The notes below the pieces were generated by a model. That model saw only the letters and a list, made by a program, of their open reading frames with translations, did not search any database and was not told where the DNA came from. The position numbers and the translations under genes were made by a program. From positions 62,001 through 126,000 of the forward strand of contig NZ_VTWU01000004.1 in the NCBI RefSeq assembly GCF_008727865.1: DNA of 64,000 bases, written 5' to 3'. Positions 44,566 to 52,872 of this stretch are shown one piece after another. The stretch's first letter is position 1, and the number at the start of each line of letters is the position of its first letter. Source of the stretch: Hymenobacter busanensis (lineage in GTDB: Bacteria > Bacteroidota > Bacteroidia > Cytophagales > Hymenobacteraceae).

Positions 44566-44769
44566 CTAGCGGCGGCGCAGGCGCTTGAGGCCATAAGCCG
44601 CGCCCGATGCCAGCAGCAGCGCGGCGCCGCCGTCGAGGGGCACCGCCGTGGGGGTGCCGGGTTGGGGGCCGCCCGAGCCCGGGTCCTGGGCCTGAGCAGC
44701 CGTGGCGGTCAGCACCAGTAAAGCCACCACACTACCCGCCGCCCAGCGGAGAAAAGCATTCTTTGCCAT
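44566..44769 (-). CDS. PID-CTERM short exported protein
   Basis: 67-residue precursor: a signal peptide (WAAGSVVALLVLTATAAQA), a very short mature part (QDPGSGGPQPGTPT), then AVPLDGGAALLLASGAAYGLKRLRRR. That end, a P-x-D-G-G motif, hydrophobic helix and Arg/Lys tail, is the PID-CTERM sorting signal of Bacteroidota. Only about 15 residues would remain outside. The ATG at 44769 begins the signal peptide. It lies upstream of the beta-helix gene, same strand, 45 nt apart. Confidence 0.8.
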   Translation of the reverse strand: MAKNAFLRWAAGSVVALLVLTATAAQAQDPGSGGPQPGTPTAVPLDGGAALLLASGAAYGLKRLRRR

Positions 44770-45197
44770 GGGAAAAGCCGAAAAGCAGCCCGCCGCCAAC
44801 CACGTGACAGTGAGCTTGTATTCAGAAGTCTGTATTGACTTTTGCAGGGGTAAAATTGGCTTGTGCGGCCTCCTGCACGCAATCCGTAGCGCCGGGCATT
44901 TTGCCCTCCACACCATCCCGGAGCAGCTCCTCCGTACCACTACGGAGGAGCACCCGGCTGTCAGTTGCTGCAGGTCCCGCCGCTGCATCTCGAGCCGGAG
45001 TGTGCCTCGGCAACTTTCCCTCCCCCGTGCTGCCCGCTCACCTCTTTCACCGCTGGGAAAGCTTCTCTCCGAGAACTTAAGTCGATTTGTTGCCCCGGCC
45101 GCTGCCGGGCCGGGCCGGGGTGGTTGCGTGCGGGGCCGCAAGGAGTTTCTTCGTTTGGCTGTACCTTCCGAAAATTTCCTACTCGACGCCTATCTGC
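44770..45197. other. Divergent intergenic region before kaiC, with perfect hairpin
   Basis: 428 nt between the PID-CTERM gene and kaiC. GCTCCTCCGTA (44926-44936) and TACGGAGGAGC (44941-44951) form a perfect 11-bp stem with CCAC loop; it could be an operator or RNA hairpin. A box-like TACCTTCC lies near 45161-45168, about 30 nt before kaiC. No gene is supported here. Confidence 0.45.
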
Positions 45198-46931
45198 ATG
45201 ACGTCTTTTATTCCCGGGTTGCCGCAACTCCCCAAAGCCCCCACCGGCATCGAGGGCTTGGATGAAATTACCGAAGGCGGCTTCCCGCTGGGCCGCCCCA
45301 CGCTGGTGTGCGGCAGCGCCGGCTGCGGCAAAACCCTTCTGGCCATCGAATTTCTGGTGCGTGGCATCCAGGAATTCCACGAGCCGGGCGTGCTGATGAC
45401 CTTCGAGGAAACCGCCGACGAGCTGGCCGCCAACGTGGCTTCGCTGGGCTTCGACCTGCCCGCCCTGCAGGCGCAAAAGCTGCTCAAGCTCGACCACGTG
45501 CACGTCGACCGCTCCGAAATCGAGGAAACCGGCGAATACGACCTCGAAGGCCTGTTTATCCGCCTCGGCCACGCCATCGACTCCATTGGGGCCAAGCGCG
45601 TGGTACTCGACACCATCGAAGCGCTGTTTTCGGGCTTCCCGAACGAAGGCGTGCTGCGCTCCGAAATCCGGCGCCTGTTCCGTTGGCTCAAAGACAAAGG
45701 CGTCACGACCATCATCACGGCCGAGCGCGGCGAAGGCTCGCTCACCCGGCAGGGACTGGAAGAGTACGTGTCGGATTGCGTGATTTTGCTCGACAACCGC
45801 GTCATCGACCAGATTACCACCCGCCGCCTGCGCATTGTGAAGTACCGCGGCAGCACCCACGGCACCAACGAATACCCGTACCTGATCAGCGAGGAGGGCA
45901 TTTCGGTGCTACCCGTTACGTCGTTGCAGCTCCGGCACGACGTGTCCGACGAGGTGGTTTCGTCGGGTATTCCGGCCCTCGACGACATGTTTGGCCGCCG
46001 CGGCTGGTACGTGGGCAGCAGCATCCTGATTACGGGCACGGCCGGCACGGCCAAAACCACGCTGGCCACCGCCTTCGCCCACGAAATGTGCCGCCAGAAC
46101 AAGCGCTGTTTGTTTTTTGCCTTTGAGGAGTCGCCGCAGCAGCTGGTGCGCAACATGCGCTCGGTGGGCATGGACCTGCAGCCCTGCGTCGACAGTGGGC
46201 TGCTGCACATTGAGGCGGCCCGGCCCACGCTCAATGGCCTGGAGCGGCACTTGGTCACCATTCACCGGCTGGTCAAGCAGCTCAAGCCCGAAGCCGTGGT
46301 TATCGACCCCATCAGCAACTTGGTGTCGGTGGGCAACATTGCCGAGGTGCGCAGCATGCTCACCCGCCTCATCGATTACCTGAAAGTGAACGGCATCACG
46401 GCGCTGTTCACATCGTTGGTCAGCGGGCGCAACATTCAGCAGGAAATGACCGAGGAAGGCGTTTCGTCGCTCGTCGATACCTGGATAAGCGTGCGCGACC
46501 TGGAAGGCGTGGGCGAGCGAAACCGCGGCCTGAGCATTCTGAAGTCCCGCGGCATGGCGCATTCCAACCAGGTGCGCGAGTTTCTCGTCACCGAACAGGG
46601 CATCCGTCTGCTCGACGTAGTAATTGGGCCGTCGGGCATTGTAACCGGCGCCAGCCGCCTGACGCAGCAAATACAAGAGCAGGCCCTGGCCGCCGCGCAT
46701 CAGCAAGAGCTGGACCGCCGCGACCGGGAGCTGGAGCGCAAACGCCGCGTGCTGGAAGCCACCATTGCCAACCTGCGCACCGAATTTGAGTCGGTGGAAG
46801 ACGAGCTGCGCAAGATCAACGACGAAGAGCTGACGCGCGAACAGGCGCTGGCCCTGGGGCGGCAGCAGGTAGCCCGCGCTTTCCCCACCGAAAAGAACCC
46901 CAACCCGGCCGGCGACGGCAACCACGCGTAG
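45198..46931 (+). CDS. kaiC: KaiC-like dual-ATPase
   Basis: 577-residue protein with two RecA-like domains. CI has Walker [10 protein letters not shown], the paired glutamates TFEET and [13 protein letters not shown] starts near residue 248 ([12 protein letters not shown]), with Walker [10 protein letters not shown] and glutamates FAFEES. The place of the cyanobacterial phosphosites (Ser431/Thr432) reads T418-EEGV-S423-S424, so both sites are Ser and the Thr426 equivalent is kept. The last 70 residues are a coiled coil ([16 protein letters not shown]) in place of a typical KaiA-binding tail. It is first in an operon with two kaiB genes, a kinase and a receiver. No kaiA is present. Rhythmic function is unproven; stress or timing signalling is possible. 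The ATG at 45198 fits the family start. Confidence 0.93.
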   Translation: MTSFIPGLPQLPKAPTGIEGLDEITEGGFPLGRPTLVCGSAGCGKTLLAIEFLVRGIQEFHEPGVLMTFEETADELAANVASLGFDLPALQAQKLLKLDHVHVDRSEIEETGEYDLEGLFIRLGHAIDSIGAKRVVLDTIEALFSGFPNEGVLRSEIRRLFRWLKDKGVTTIITAERGEGSLTRQGLEEYVSDCVILLDNRVIDQITTRRLRIVKYRGSTHGTNEYPYLISEEGISVLPVTSLQLRHDVSDEVVSSGIPALDDMFGRRGWYVGSSILITGTAGTAKTTLATAFAHEMCRQNKRCLFFAFEESPQQLVRNMRSVGMDLQPCVDSGLLHIEAARPTLNGLERHLVTIHRLVKQLKPEAVVIDPISNLVSVGNIAEVRSMLTRLIDYLKVNGITALFTSLVSGRNIQQEMTEEGVSSLVDTWISVRDLEGVGERNRGLSILKSRGMAHSNQVREFLVTEQGIRLLDVVIGPSGIVTGASRLTQQIQEQALAAAHQQELDRRDRELERKRRVLEATIANLRTEFESVEDELRKINDEELTREQALALGRQQVARAFPTEKNPNPAGDGNHA

Positions 46932-46938
46932 TACCGAG

Positions 46939-47274
46939 ATGAACAACGTAGCGGCGGCAGACGCCCCCCTTGCCATGGATGAGGAAACCTGGGAGTTGCG
47001 CTTGTATGTAGCCGGCCAAACCGCGAAGTCGGTGACGGCGCTGGCCAACCTGAAACGATACTGCGAGCGGTACCTGAAAGGCCGGTACCAGCTGGAGGTG
47101 ATTGACTTGCTGCAGCACCCGCACTTGGCCGAGGGCGACCAGGTGCTGGCCATTCCCACGCTGGTGCGCAAAGTGCCCAAGCCCATTCGCAAAATCATCG
47201 GCGACCTGTCGAACCAGGAAAAGGTATTGGTGGGCCTCGACATCCGCACCGTCGAGAGCCCCGACCACCGCTAG
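46939..47274 (+). CDS. kaiB: KaiB-like protein, canonical copy
   Basis: 111 residues. After a 17-residue lead the KaiB fold is plain: [83 protein letters not shown]. It retains the motifs of cyanobacterial KaiB including PTL..P.[10 protein letters not shown]. KaiB binds the CI ring of KaiC in the fold-switched state. It starts 7 nt after kaiC and ends 1 nt before the second kaiB. Confidence 0.93.
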   Translation: MNNVAAADAPLAMDEETWELRLYVAGQTAKSVTALANLKRYCERYLKGRYQLEVIDLLQHPHLAEGDQVLAIPTLVRKVPKPIRKIIGDLSNQEKVLVGLDIRTVESPDHR

Positions 47275-47275
47275 C

Positions 47276-47593
47276 ATGGAGGCCGAAGAAAGCCCGGGCA
47301 AACCGCCCGAATACGTGCTTCACCTCTACATTACCGGCGTTACGCCCAACTCTACCCGGGCCGTGCGCAACATCAAAGACATCTGCGAGCAGTACCTGCC
47401 GGGACGCTACGAGCTGCTGATTGTGGACATTTACCAGCAGCCCGAGAAAGCCCAGGACGAAGACCTCATTGGTATGCCCGTACTCATCAAAAGAAGCCCG
47501 GGGCTGGTACGCCGGTTGGTAGGCGACTTGTCGGACCGCCAGCGGGTGCTGGCCGCGCTGGGCCTGCCGCCCGAGGCCACTACTTCCCGCTAA
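47276..47593 (+). CDS. kaiB: KaiB-like protein, divergent copy
   Basis: 105 residues: YVLHLYITGVTPNSTRAVRNIKDICEQYLPGRYELLIVDIYQQPEKAQDEDLIGMPVLIKRSPGLVRRLVGDLSDRQRVLAALGL. The fold is the same as the first copy but with MPVLIKRSPG in place of the [11 protein letters not shown] region, so it is a distinct paralogue, closer to the divergent KaiB types found outside Cyanobacteria. One base separates it from each neighbour, so translation is coupled. It may bind KaiC with different timing or serve as link to the kinase. Confidence 0.9.
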   Translation: MEAEESPGKPPEYVLHLYITGVTPNSTRAVRNIKDICEQYLPGRYELLIVDIYQQPEKAQDEDLIGMPVLIKRSPGLVRRLVGDLSDRQRVLAALGLPPEATTSR

Positions 47594-47594
47594 C

Positions 47595-49307
47595 GTGAGC
47601 CAGGCTGCTGCTGACAGCGCCGACGAGCTGGCGCGCGAAAACGACGAGCTGCGCCTGCGCCTGCAGGAAGCCGAAGAGTTGATTCATGCCATTCGGACCG
47701 GCGCCGTAGACGCGCTGGCCGTGCAGGGGCCCGAAGGACCGCGCATTTTTACGCTCGAAGGCGCCGACCAGGGCTACCGCACCCTCATCGAGCAGATGAA
47801 CGAGGGCGCGCTGCTGCTGGGCCCCGACGGCACGCTGCTGTATTGCAACGCGGCGCTGGCGGGGTTGCTGGGCGTGGCGCTGCAGGATATCATCGGCGGC
47901 AATTTCCAGGATTTTGTGCCCAAGGGCTTCCGGCGGTACTGGGCCACCCTGATGGGCAACGGCTGGAAGGGCAAAAGCAAGGGCGAAATGCCGCTGCGCA
48001 CCAAGGCCGGCACGTTGCTGCCGTTTTCGCTGTCGATGAACGTGCTGGCTTTCCACGAAACGCCGGTGCTGGCCGTCATTGTTACCAACTTGTCGGCGCA
48101 GCGCGAAATCCGCCACATTCAGGCCCTGGTGGACGAGCAAAACGTGCTGATTACCCGCAAAAACGAGGAGTTGCGCGCGCAGGAGTCGGCCCGGCAAATG
48201 ATGGAGCAAGCCGCCGCCGAAGCCACACGCGTGCTGGAAGGCATTCCCCAGATTGCCTGGACGGCCAGCCCCTCAGGCCGCCTCACCTACCTCAACCGCC
48301 GCTGGTTCGACTACACCGGCAGCACCAGCGAGGTGCCCCTCCACGAGCAGTGGCAGGAGCACCTGCACCCCGACGACCGGGCTGCTGTGAGCTTGCGCTG
48401 GAAAAAGTGCCGGCGTAGCGGGCAAGCCTTCGATATTGAATACCGATTTCGGAACCACGCCGGCGACTACCGCTGGATGCTGGGCCGCGGCCTGCCCTCC
48501 CGCAACGAGCAGGGCGAAATTGTGCAGTGGGTGGGCACTAACACCGACATTCACGAACACAAGCTGGCCCTGGCCCGCATCGACCAGGCCCAGCGCCAAC
48601 TGCAGGACAACAACCAGCAGCTGACGCGCGCCAACGTCGACCTCGACAACTTCATCTACACCGCTTCGCACGACCTGAAAGCGCCCATCAGCAACATCGA
48701 AGGGCTCTTGCAGGCTTTGCTGGTGGAGTTGCCGCCGGCTGGCCGCTCGGGCGAGGTGCAGCCCATCATCGATATGATGCAGGGCTCGGTGGAGCGTTTC
48801 AAGCGCACCATCGAGCACCTGACGGAGGTGACCAAGCTGCAGAAGGAAAACGACCAGCCCGCGTCCATCATCGAGCTGAAGACGGTGGTGGAGGAAGTGC
48901 TGCTGGACCTGGAGCCGCTGATTGCCGAAACCGAGGCTCGGCTGGATGTGAACGTGGCTACGTGCCCGGCGCTGTCGTTTGCCGAGAAGAACATGCGGTC
49001 GGTGGTGTACAACTTGCTCAGCAACGCGCTCAAATACCGCCACCCCGAGCGCGTGCCCCATGTGCAGCTGCGCTGCCACGAAGCCGACGAGTACCTGGTG
49101 CTGGAAGTGCAGGACAACGGCCTGGGGCTCGACGTGCAGCACGAGCACAAGCTGTTTGCCATGTTTCAGCGCTTCCATGCCCACGTCGAGGGCTCGGGCA
49201 TTGGCCTATATATGGTGAAGAAAATCGTGGAAAACGCCGGCGGCCGCATTGAGGTGCAGAGCGTGCTGGGCGAGGGAACGACGTTTTCCGTCTTTTTTCG
49301 GCGGTAG
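47595..49307 (+). CDS. PAS sensor histidine kinase of the Kai operon
   Basis: 570-residue soluble kinase. It has an N-terminal coiled coil (LARENDELRLRLQEAEEL), a PAS domain at about 70-175, a second PAS/PAC at about 215-330 (QIAWTASPSGRLTYLNRRWFDYTG ... GTNTDIHEHK), then HisKA with His359 in TASHDLKAPISN and HATPase (NLLSNALKYRHP, DNGLGLD, GSGIGLYMVKKI). It starts with GTG one base after the second kaiB stop. Position suggests it reads or transmits the Kai state in the role SasA has in Cyanobacteria, but it lacks the KaiB-like domain of SasA; the separate second KaiB could compensate. Confidence 0.9.
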   Translation: MSQAAADSADELARENDELRLRLQEAEELIHAIRTGAVDALAVQGPEGPRIFTLEGADQGYRTLIEQMNEGALLLGPDGTLLYCNAALAGLLGVALQDIIGGNFQDFVPKGFRRYWATLMGNGWKGKSKGEMPLRTKAGTLLPFSLSMNVLAFHETPVLAVIVTNLSAQREIRHIQALVDEQNVLITRKNEELRAQESARQMMEQAAAEATRVLEGIPQIAWTASPSGRLTYLNRRWFDYTGSTSEVPLHEQWQEHLHPDDRAAVSLRWKKCRRSGQAFDIEYRFRNHAGDYRWMLGRGLPSRNEQGEIVQWVGTNTDIHEHKLALARIDQAQRQLQDNNQQLTRANVDLDNFIYTASHDLKAPISNIEGLLQALLVELPPAGRSGEVQPIIDMMQGSVERFKRTIEHLTEVTKLQKENDQPASIIELKTVVEEVLLDLEPLIAETEARLDVNVATCPALSFAEKNMRSVVYNLLSNALKYRHPERVPHVQLRCHEADEYLVLEVQDNGLGLDVQHEHKLFAMFQRFHAHVEGSGIGLYMVKKIVENAGGRIEVQSVLGEGTTFSVFFRR

Positions 49308-49369
49308 TTCGTAGTGGGTACGCCACCCCAGACAAGGCCGCACTTGCCCCTGGGAGTAAGTTTTTCCCC

Positions 49370-49792
49370 ATGCACAAGCTATCCTGCGTCCTGCTCGTCG
49401 ACGACGACTCGACCACCAACTACCTCAACCAGCTGCTGCTCACGCGCCTCAACATTGCCGAAAAGCTGCTGGTGGCGCTCAACGGTCAGGAGGCCCTGGA
49501 CCTGCTGGAAGTGCAGTGCCAAGGCGCCAGCGCCGATTGCCCGATGCTGGTGTTGCTCGACGTGAAAATGCCCGTAATGGACGGATTCGCGTTTCTGGAG
49601 GCCTTTGCAAACCTGCCGCTGGCCCGCCGCGAAGCCATTGTCATCGTTATGCTCACCACGTCGTTGCATCCCCTCGATGTGGAGCGTATTCAGCGGCTGA
49701 ATATTGCCGGCTTTCTGAACAAGCCGCTGACCCGTGAAAAAATCGACCTTATTCTGCAAGAGCATTTCGGGCATCGGCTGCCGGCTGAATAG
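49370..49792 (+). CDS. Stand-alone receiver-domain response regulator
   Basis: 140 residues, receiver only: VLLVDDDSTTNYL, phospho-acceptor Asp64 in LLDVKMP, Thr in MLTTS, Lys in FLNKPLT. No output domain. It lies 62 nt after the kinase and is probably its direct target, passing the signal by protein contact. Confidence 0.92.
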   Translation: MHKLSCVLLVDDDSTTNYLNQLLLTRLNIAEKLLVALNGQEALDLLEVQCQGASADCPMLVLLDVKMPVMDGFAFLEAFANLPLARREAIVIVMLTTSLHPLDVERIQRLNIAGFLNKPLTREKIDLILQEHFGHRLPAE

Positions 49793-49980
49793 CAGCCGTG
49801 GGTGGGGAAAGGACCGCATCAGGCCAATAGAGTCCGGACTTGGGAGGCGGTGGTAGCAGGCGGAAAACGCGCGCGTGGCATAGCTCGGCTATAACAAATG
49901 CCCCGGCGCGGCGCGTACAACCAGGAGCTTCGTGCATTACAGCCATACTGGTTCTCATTCCACAAACCACAACCAAACCC

Positions 49981-50469
49981 ATGAAAAAGCACCTTGTCCT
50001 CCTCGCCTTGCTATGCGCGGGCTTTGCCGCCCACGCCCAAACTACTTCCGGTACCACGAGTGGCACTACGAGCGGCACCACCACTTCCGGCACCACAACA
50101 TCGGGTACCACCTCGGGCTCGACTACCTACGGCACCACCAGCGGTACTACCAGCGGCTCGACCACAATGAGCACCACCTCGGGCACTACCAGCGGCTCAA
50201 CTACATACGGGACGACTGCCGGCTCCGGCTCCACCTCGGGCTCTATGGGCACTACCAGCGGCTCGGGCACGATGGGTAGCACCAGTGGCACCAGCACCTC
50301 GGGCACCGGTACCGGTACTACCACCAGCAGCGGCTCGATGGGCAGCGGCTCAACCACCAACGGTACTGTGCGCGGCAAAGGCAAAATGAACAGCTCCGAC
50401 AAAGGCACCCGCACCAAATCGAAAAACACCCGCACCCGTACTTCTACCACGTCGGGTTCGCGCATGTAA
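49981..50469 (+). CDS. Secreted Thr/Ser/Gly-repeat protein
   Basis: 162 residues. After a signal peptide (MKKHLVLLALLCAGFAAHAQ), about 95 residues are built from TSGTTSG/STT units, followed by a basic Lys/Arg/Ser tail (RGKGKMNSSDKGTRTKSKNTRTRTS). It is low-complexity and probably unfolded; it could be heavily O-glycosylated as many Thr/Ser-rich Bacteroidota exported proteins are. The ATG at 49981 starts the signal peptide. Not a known family. Confidence 0.75.
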   Translation: MKKHLVLLALLCAGFAAHAQTTSGTTSGTTSGTTTSGTTTSGTTSGSTTYGTTSGTTSGSTTMSTTSGTTSGSTTYGTTAGSGSTSGSMGTTSGSGTMGSTSGTSTSGTGTGTTTSSGSMGSGSTTNGTVRGKGKMNSSDKGTRTKSKNTRTRTSTTSGSRM

Positions 50470-50506
50470 GTCCGGCGTAGTTAGCCGGGTCGCTTTGCAA
50501 GACCTC

Positions 50507-50543
50507 AAAACCGCCCCGCACCTTTTCGGTGCGGGGCGGTTTT
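50507..50543 (+). terminator. Rho-independent terminator after the Thr-repeat gene
   Basis: AAAACCGCCCCGCACC (50507-50522) pairs with GGTGCGGGGCGGTTTT (50528-50543), a very stable stem ending in T residues. The remaining gap to 50727 is AT-rich and shows no other feature. Confidence 0.85.
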
Positions 50544-50727
50544 GTATGGTGGCAGGCCCGAAACGGGCTTTCGGAAACAAAAGGGGCGCCTCAGTATTAT
50601 CCCGTGAAAAGTTTTTTGCTTGATTATCAATAAGTATATATCCGGATAATGCCGTGCCGAACTTGTAGCTCGACAGTTATGTATGGCACTTGGTAGTGTA
50701 CCAACTGCATTTGTGCCGATCTGCTTC

Positions 50728-50735
50728 TAATTTTG
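50728..50735 (+). promoter_or_regulatory. -7 promoter element (TAATTTTG)
   Basis: Exact TAnnTTTG match, 38 nt before the ATG at 50774. It likely drives the 120-residue gene and the PAS protein after it. Confidence 0.55.
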
Positions 50736-50773
50736 CGGCGGCCCTCCCATTTCTCCGGCCCACTTTAGCCTTT

Positions 50774-51136
50774 ATGTCCGACGCTTTTCTGCTCGATATC
50801 AACCTACAGCAGTTGCCGGATGATTACCTGACGGGCGAGTGGCGCGTAGCCGACCGCGTGCTGAACCAGACCGACCCCAGCAGCCACCTGGCCCAAGCCA
50901 CGTCGTTGCGGTTGGAGCCCGGGGCACTGCACGTGCAAACCGGCGCCAGCCAGGAGCACGGTCAGTGGTCGGTGCAGCGCGATGCCCTGCTCAGCCGGCC
51001 GTATCTGGAGCTGCAGCTGCCCGAGGAAGAAACCCGCGCCCTCATCACGCGGCTGCGCCGCTCGGCCGACGGGCTGATCAGCCAGCTCAGCTTGTATTTT
51101 CTGTCGGGTATGGAAGTGCAGCTCACCCGCCCCTAA
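50774..51136 (+). CDS. Hypothetical protein upstream of PAS protein
   Basis: 120 residues, no signal peptide, unrecognised. It has alternating strand and helix character (WRVADRVLNQTD, LRLEPGALHVQTG, ALITRLRRSADGLISQLSLYFLSGMEVQL). The ATG at 50774 follows the promoter at 50728. It lies 16 nt before the PAS gene on the same strand and may be co-expressed with it. Confidence 0.65.
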   Translation: MSDAFLLDINLQQLPDDYLTGEWRVADRVLNQTDPSSHLAQATSLRLEPGALHVQTGASQEHGQWSVQRDALLSRPYLELQLPEEETRALITRLRRSADGLISQLSLYFLSGMEVQLTRP

Positions 51137-51152
51137 TTTCTGTCGCCTTACG

Positions 51153-52394
51153 ATGTTGAACCCCGAAGACATTTTAAGATACGAGCTCCTGCAAACCGCA
51201 GTAGAAGCGGCCGGCATCGGCACCTGGGATTTGAATCCCCTTACCGGCCAACTGCTGTGGTCGGAGCGCTGCAAGGAATTGTTTGGCTTGCCCGCCACCG
51301 CCGAGGTCGACTACGAGCTGTTTCTGCAAGGCCTGCACCCCGACGACCGCGCCCGTACCGATGAGGTGGTGCGCCAGGCGCTGGACCCGACCGGTTCGGG
51401 GGCCTACGACATCGAGTACCGCACCGTGGGCCTGCAAGACCAGCAGTTGCGCTGGGTGCGGGCCACCGGCAAAGCGTTTTTCGATGCCGAGCGTACCCAG
51501 GCCGTGCGGTTTGTGGGTACCGTGAGCGACATTACAACGGCCAAAACCCGCGAGCTGGAAGCCGTACGCCTGGCGGCCATCGTCGAGCAGTCGAGCGACT
51601 TTGTGGGGCTGGCCACTGCCGATGGAAAAGTGCTGTACCTGAACCCTGCCGCGGCCGATCTGGTCGGGCTGGCGGGCGAAGAGCAAATTCGGCAAACCAC
51701 CATCGGCGAGTTTTTCATGCCCGAGGCCCTGCCCGCCATTCAGCAACAGGTGCTGCCCGCCGTGATGCAGCAGGGCACATGGACGGGCGAGCTGCCCATG
51801 CGCCGTTTCGACACCGGGCAGTCGGTGCCGGTGCGCTACCACGTGTTTCGCCTCGACGACCCCGTGACGGGGCAGGTGACGCTGGCCACCGCCAGCCAGG
51901 ACCTCACCCAGCACAAAAAGGCCGAAGAGCGGTTCAGCTTCTTGGCCGAAATGATTCCGCAGCTGGTGTGGACCACCGACCCCGAAGGCTTCCACGACTA
52001 CTTCAACCAGCGCTGGATCGACTACACCGGCTACACCGTGGCCGACAGCCAGGGCACCGAAATGTGGAACAACCTGCTGCACCCCGACGACCGGGAGCGG
52101 GCCCGCATCCGCTGGACGCACTCCCTGCAAACCGGCGAATTCTACGAAATCGAGTACCGATTCCTGTCCAAGCAAGGCACCTACCGCTGGTTCCTGGGCC
52201 AGGCCCTGCCGCTGCGCAACGCCGAAGGCCAGATTGTGAAGTGGTTTGGCACCTGCACCGATATTGAACACCAGAAACAGCTGCAGGAGCGCCTCGAGCA
52301 AGCCTACGCCGACCTGGAGCTGAAAGTAACGTTCCGCACCCTGGAACTGGAGCGGCAAGTGCAGGAGCTTCGTAAGCAGCTCGACAACGCCTGA
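51153..52394 (+). CDS. Multi-PAS sensory protein without kinase domain
   Basis: 413 residues made of three PAS domains: about 10-130 (AAGIGTWDLNPLTGQLLWSERCKELFGL ... GTVSDITTAK), 140-255 (SSDFVGLATADGKVLYLNPAA) and 265-385 (IPQLVWTTDPEGFHDYFNQRWIDYTGYT ... GTCTDIEHQK), then a coiled coil (LEQAYADLELKVTFRTLELERQVQELRKQL). Such a tail usually leads into a kinase, but the protein stops and a terminator follows, so it has no output domain. It may dimerise with kinases elsewhere. The third PAS resembles the second PAS of the Kai-operon kinase. Confidence 0.85.
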   Translation: MLNPEDILRYELLQTAVEAAGIGTWDLNPLTGQLLWSERCKELFGLPATAEVDYELFLQGLHPDDRARTDEVVRQALDPTGSGAYDIEYRTVGLQDQQLRWVRATGKAFFDAERTQAVRFVGTVSDITTAKTRELEAVRLAAIVEQSSDFVGLATADGKVLYLNPAAADLVGLAGEEQIRQTTIGEFFMPEALPAIQQQVLPAVMQQGTWTGELPMRRFDTGQSVPVRYHVFRLDDPVTGQVTLATASQDLTQHKKAEERFSFLAEMIPQLVWTTDPEGFHDYFNQRWIDYTGYTVADSQGTEMWNNLLHPDDRERARIRWTHSLQTGEFYEIEYRFLSKQGTYRWFLGQALPLRNAEGQIVKWFGTCTDIEHQKQLQERLEQAYADLELKVTFRTLELERQVQELRKQLDNA

Positions 52395-52407
52395 TTCCGG
52401 CAAAGCT

Positions 52408-52459
52408 CCAACGCAGCAAGGCCCGGCTACCACGTGGTAGCTGGGCCTTGCTGCGTTGG
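52408..52459. terminator. Bidirectional terminator hairpin between convergent genes
   Basis: CCAACGCAGCAAGGCCC (52408 onward) pairs with GGGCCTTGCTGCGTTGG (to 52459), and GCTACCAC/GTGGTAGC closes the inner stem. It is between the PAS gene stop and the convergent gene stop at 52469. Confidence 0.75.
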
Positions 52460-52468
52460 GCCGAAACG

Positions 52469-52846
52469 CTATTTCCGGCCGTTGTTGTCGGCTTCCAGTT
52501 CGCCGCCAATGCGTAGCAGAAGCGTGCTGAGCTGGTTGAGGCCCATTTTTCGCTCTTCGGGGGCGGTGCGCATCAGCTCACTGGTTTGGGCACCCAGCAT
52601 GCTGAGCGAACGGCCAATGATGGGGCCGTCGAGTATGCCGCTGCTGAGCAGTTCCTGCAGGTTGCCAAACTCGCGGGCAATGTTTTGCAGCTCCGGCTGG
52701 CCGCTTTGCAGGAATTGCTGCTGCCAGATTTCGGTGGTTTCCATCGCGTCGCTGAGCGGAATGGACGTCAGGCCGCCTTGCAGGGCGTGAATGGTTTTGG
52801 CCAGCAGATCGGCCGAGGCGGTGTCGGTAGGGGAGGGGTGTTGCAT
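52469..52846 (-). CDS. Hypothetical helical protein in operon with uvsE
   Basis: 125 residues, all helical and soluble: LLAKTIHALQGGLTSIPLSDAMETTEIWQQQFLQSG, then NIAREFGNLQELLSSG and ERKMGLNQLSTLLLRIGGELE. No known motif. The ATG at 52846 is 26 nt after the uvsE stop on the same strand, so the two are probably co-transcribed. Confidence 0.65.
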   Translation of the reverse strand: MQHPSPTDTASADLLAKTIHALQGGLTSIPLSDAMETTEIWQQQFLQSGQPELQNIAREFGNLQELLSSGILDGPIIGRSLSMLGAQTSELMRTAPEERKMGLNQLSTLLLRIGGELEADNNGRK

Positions 52847-52872
52847 AGGGGTGGAGCGCAAAAGGAAACAAA

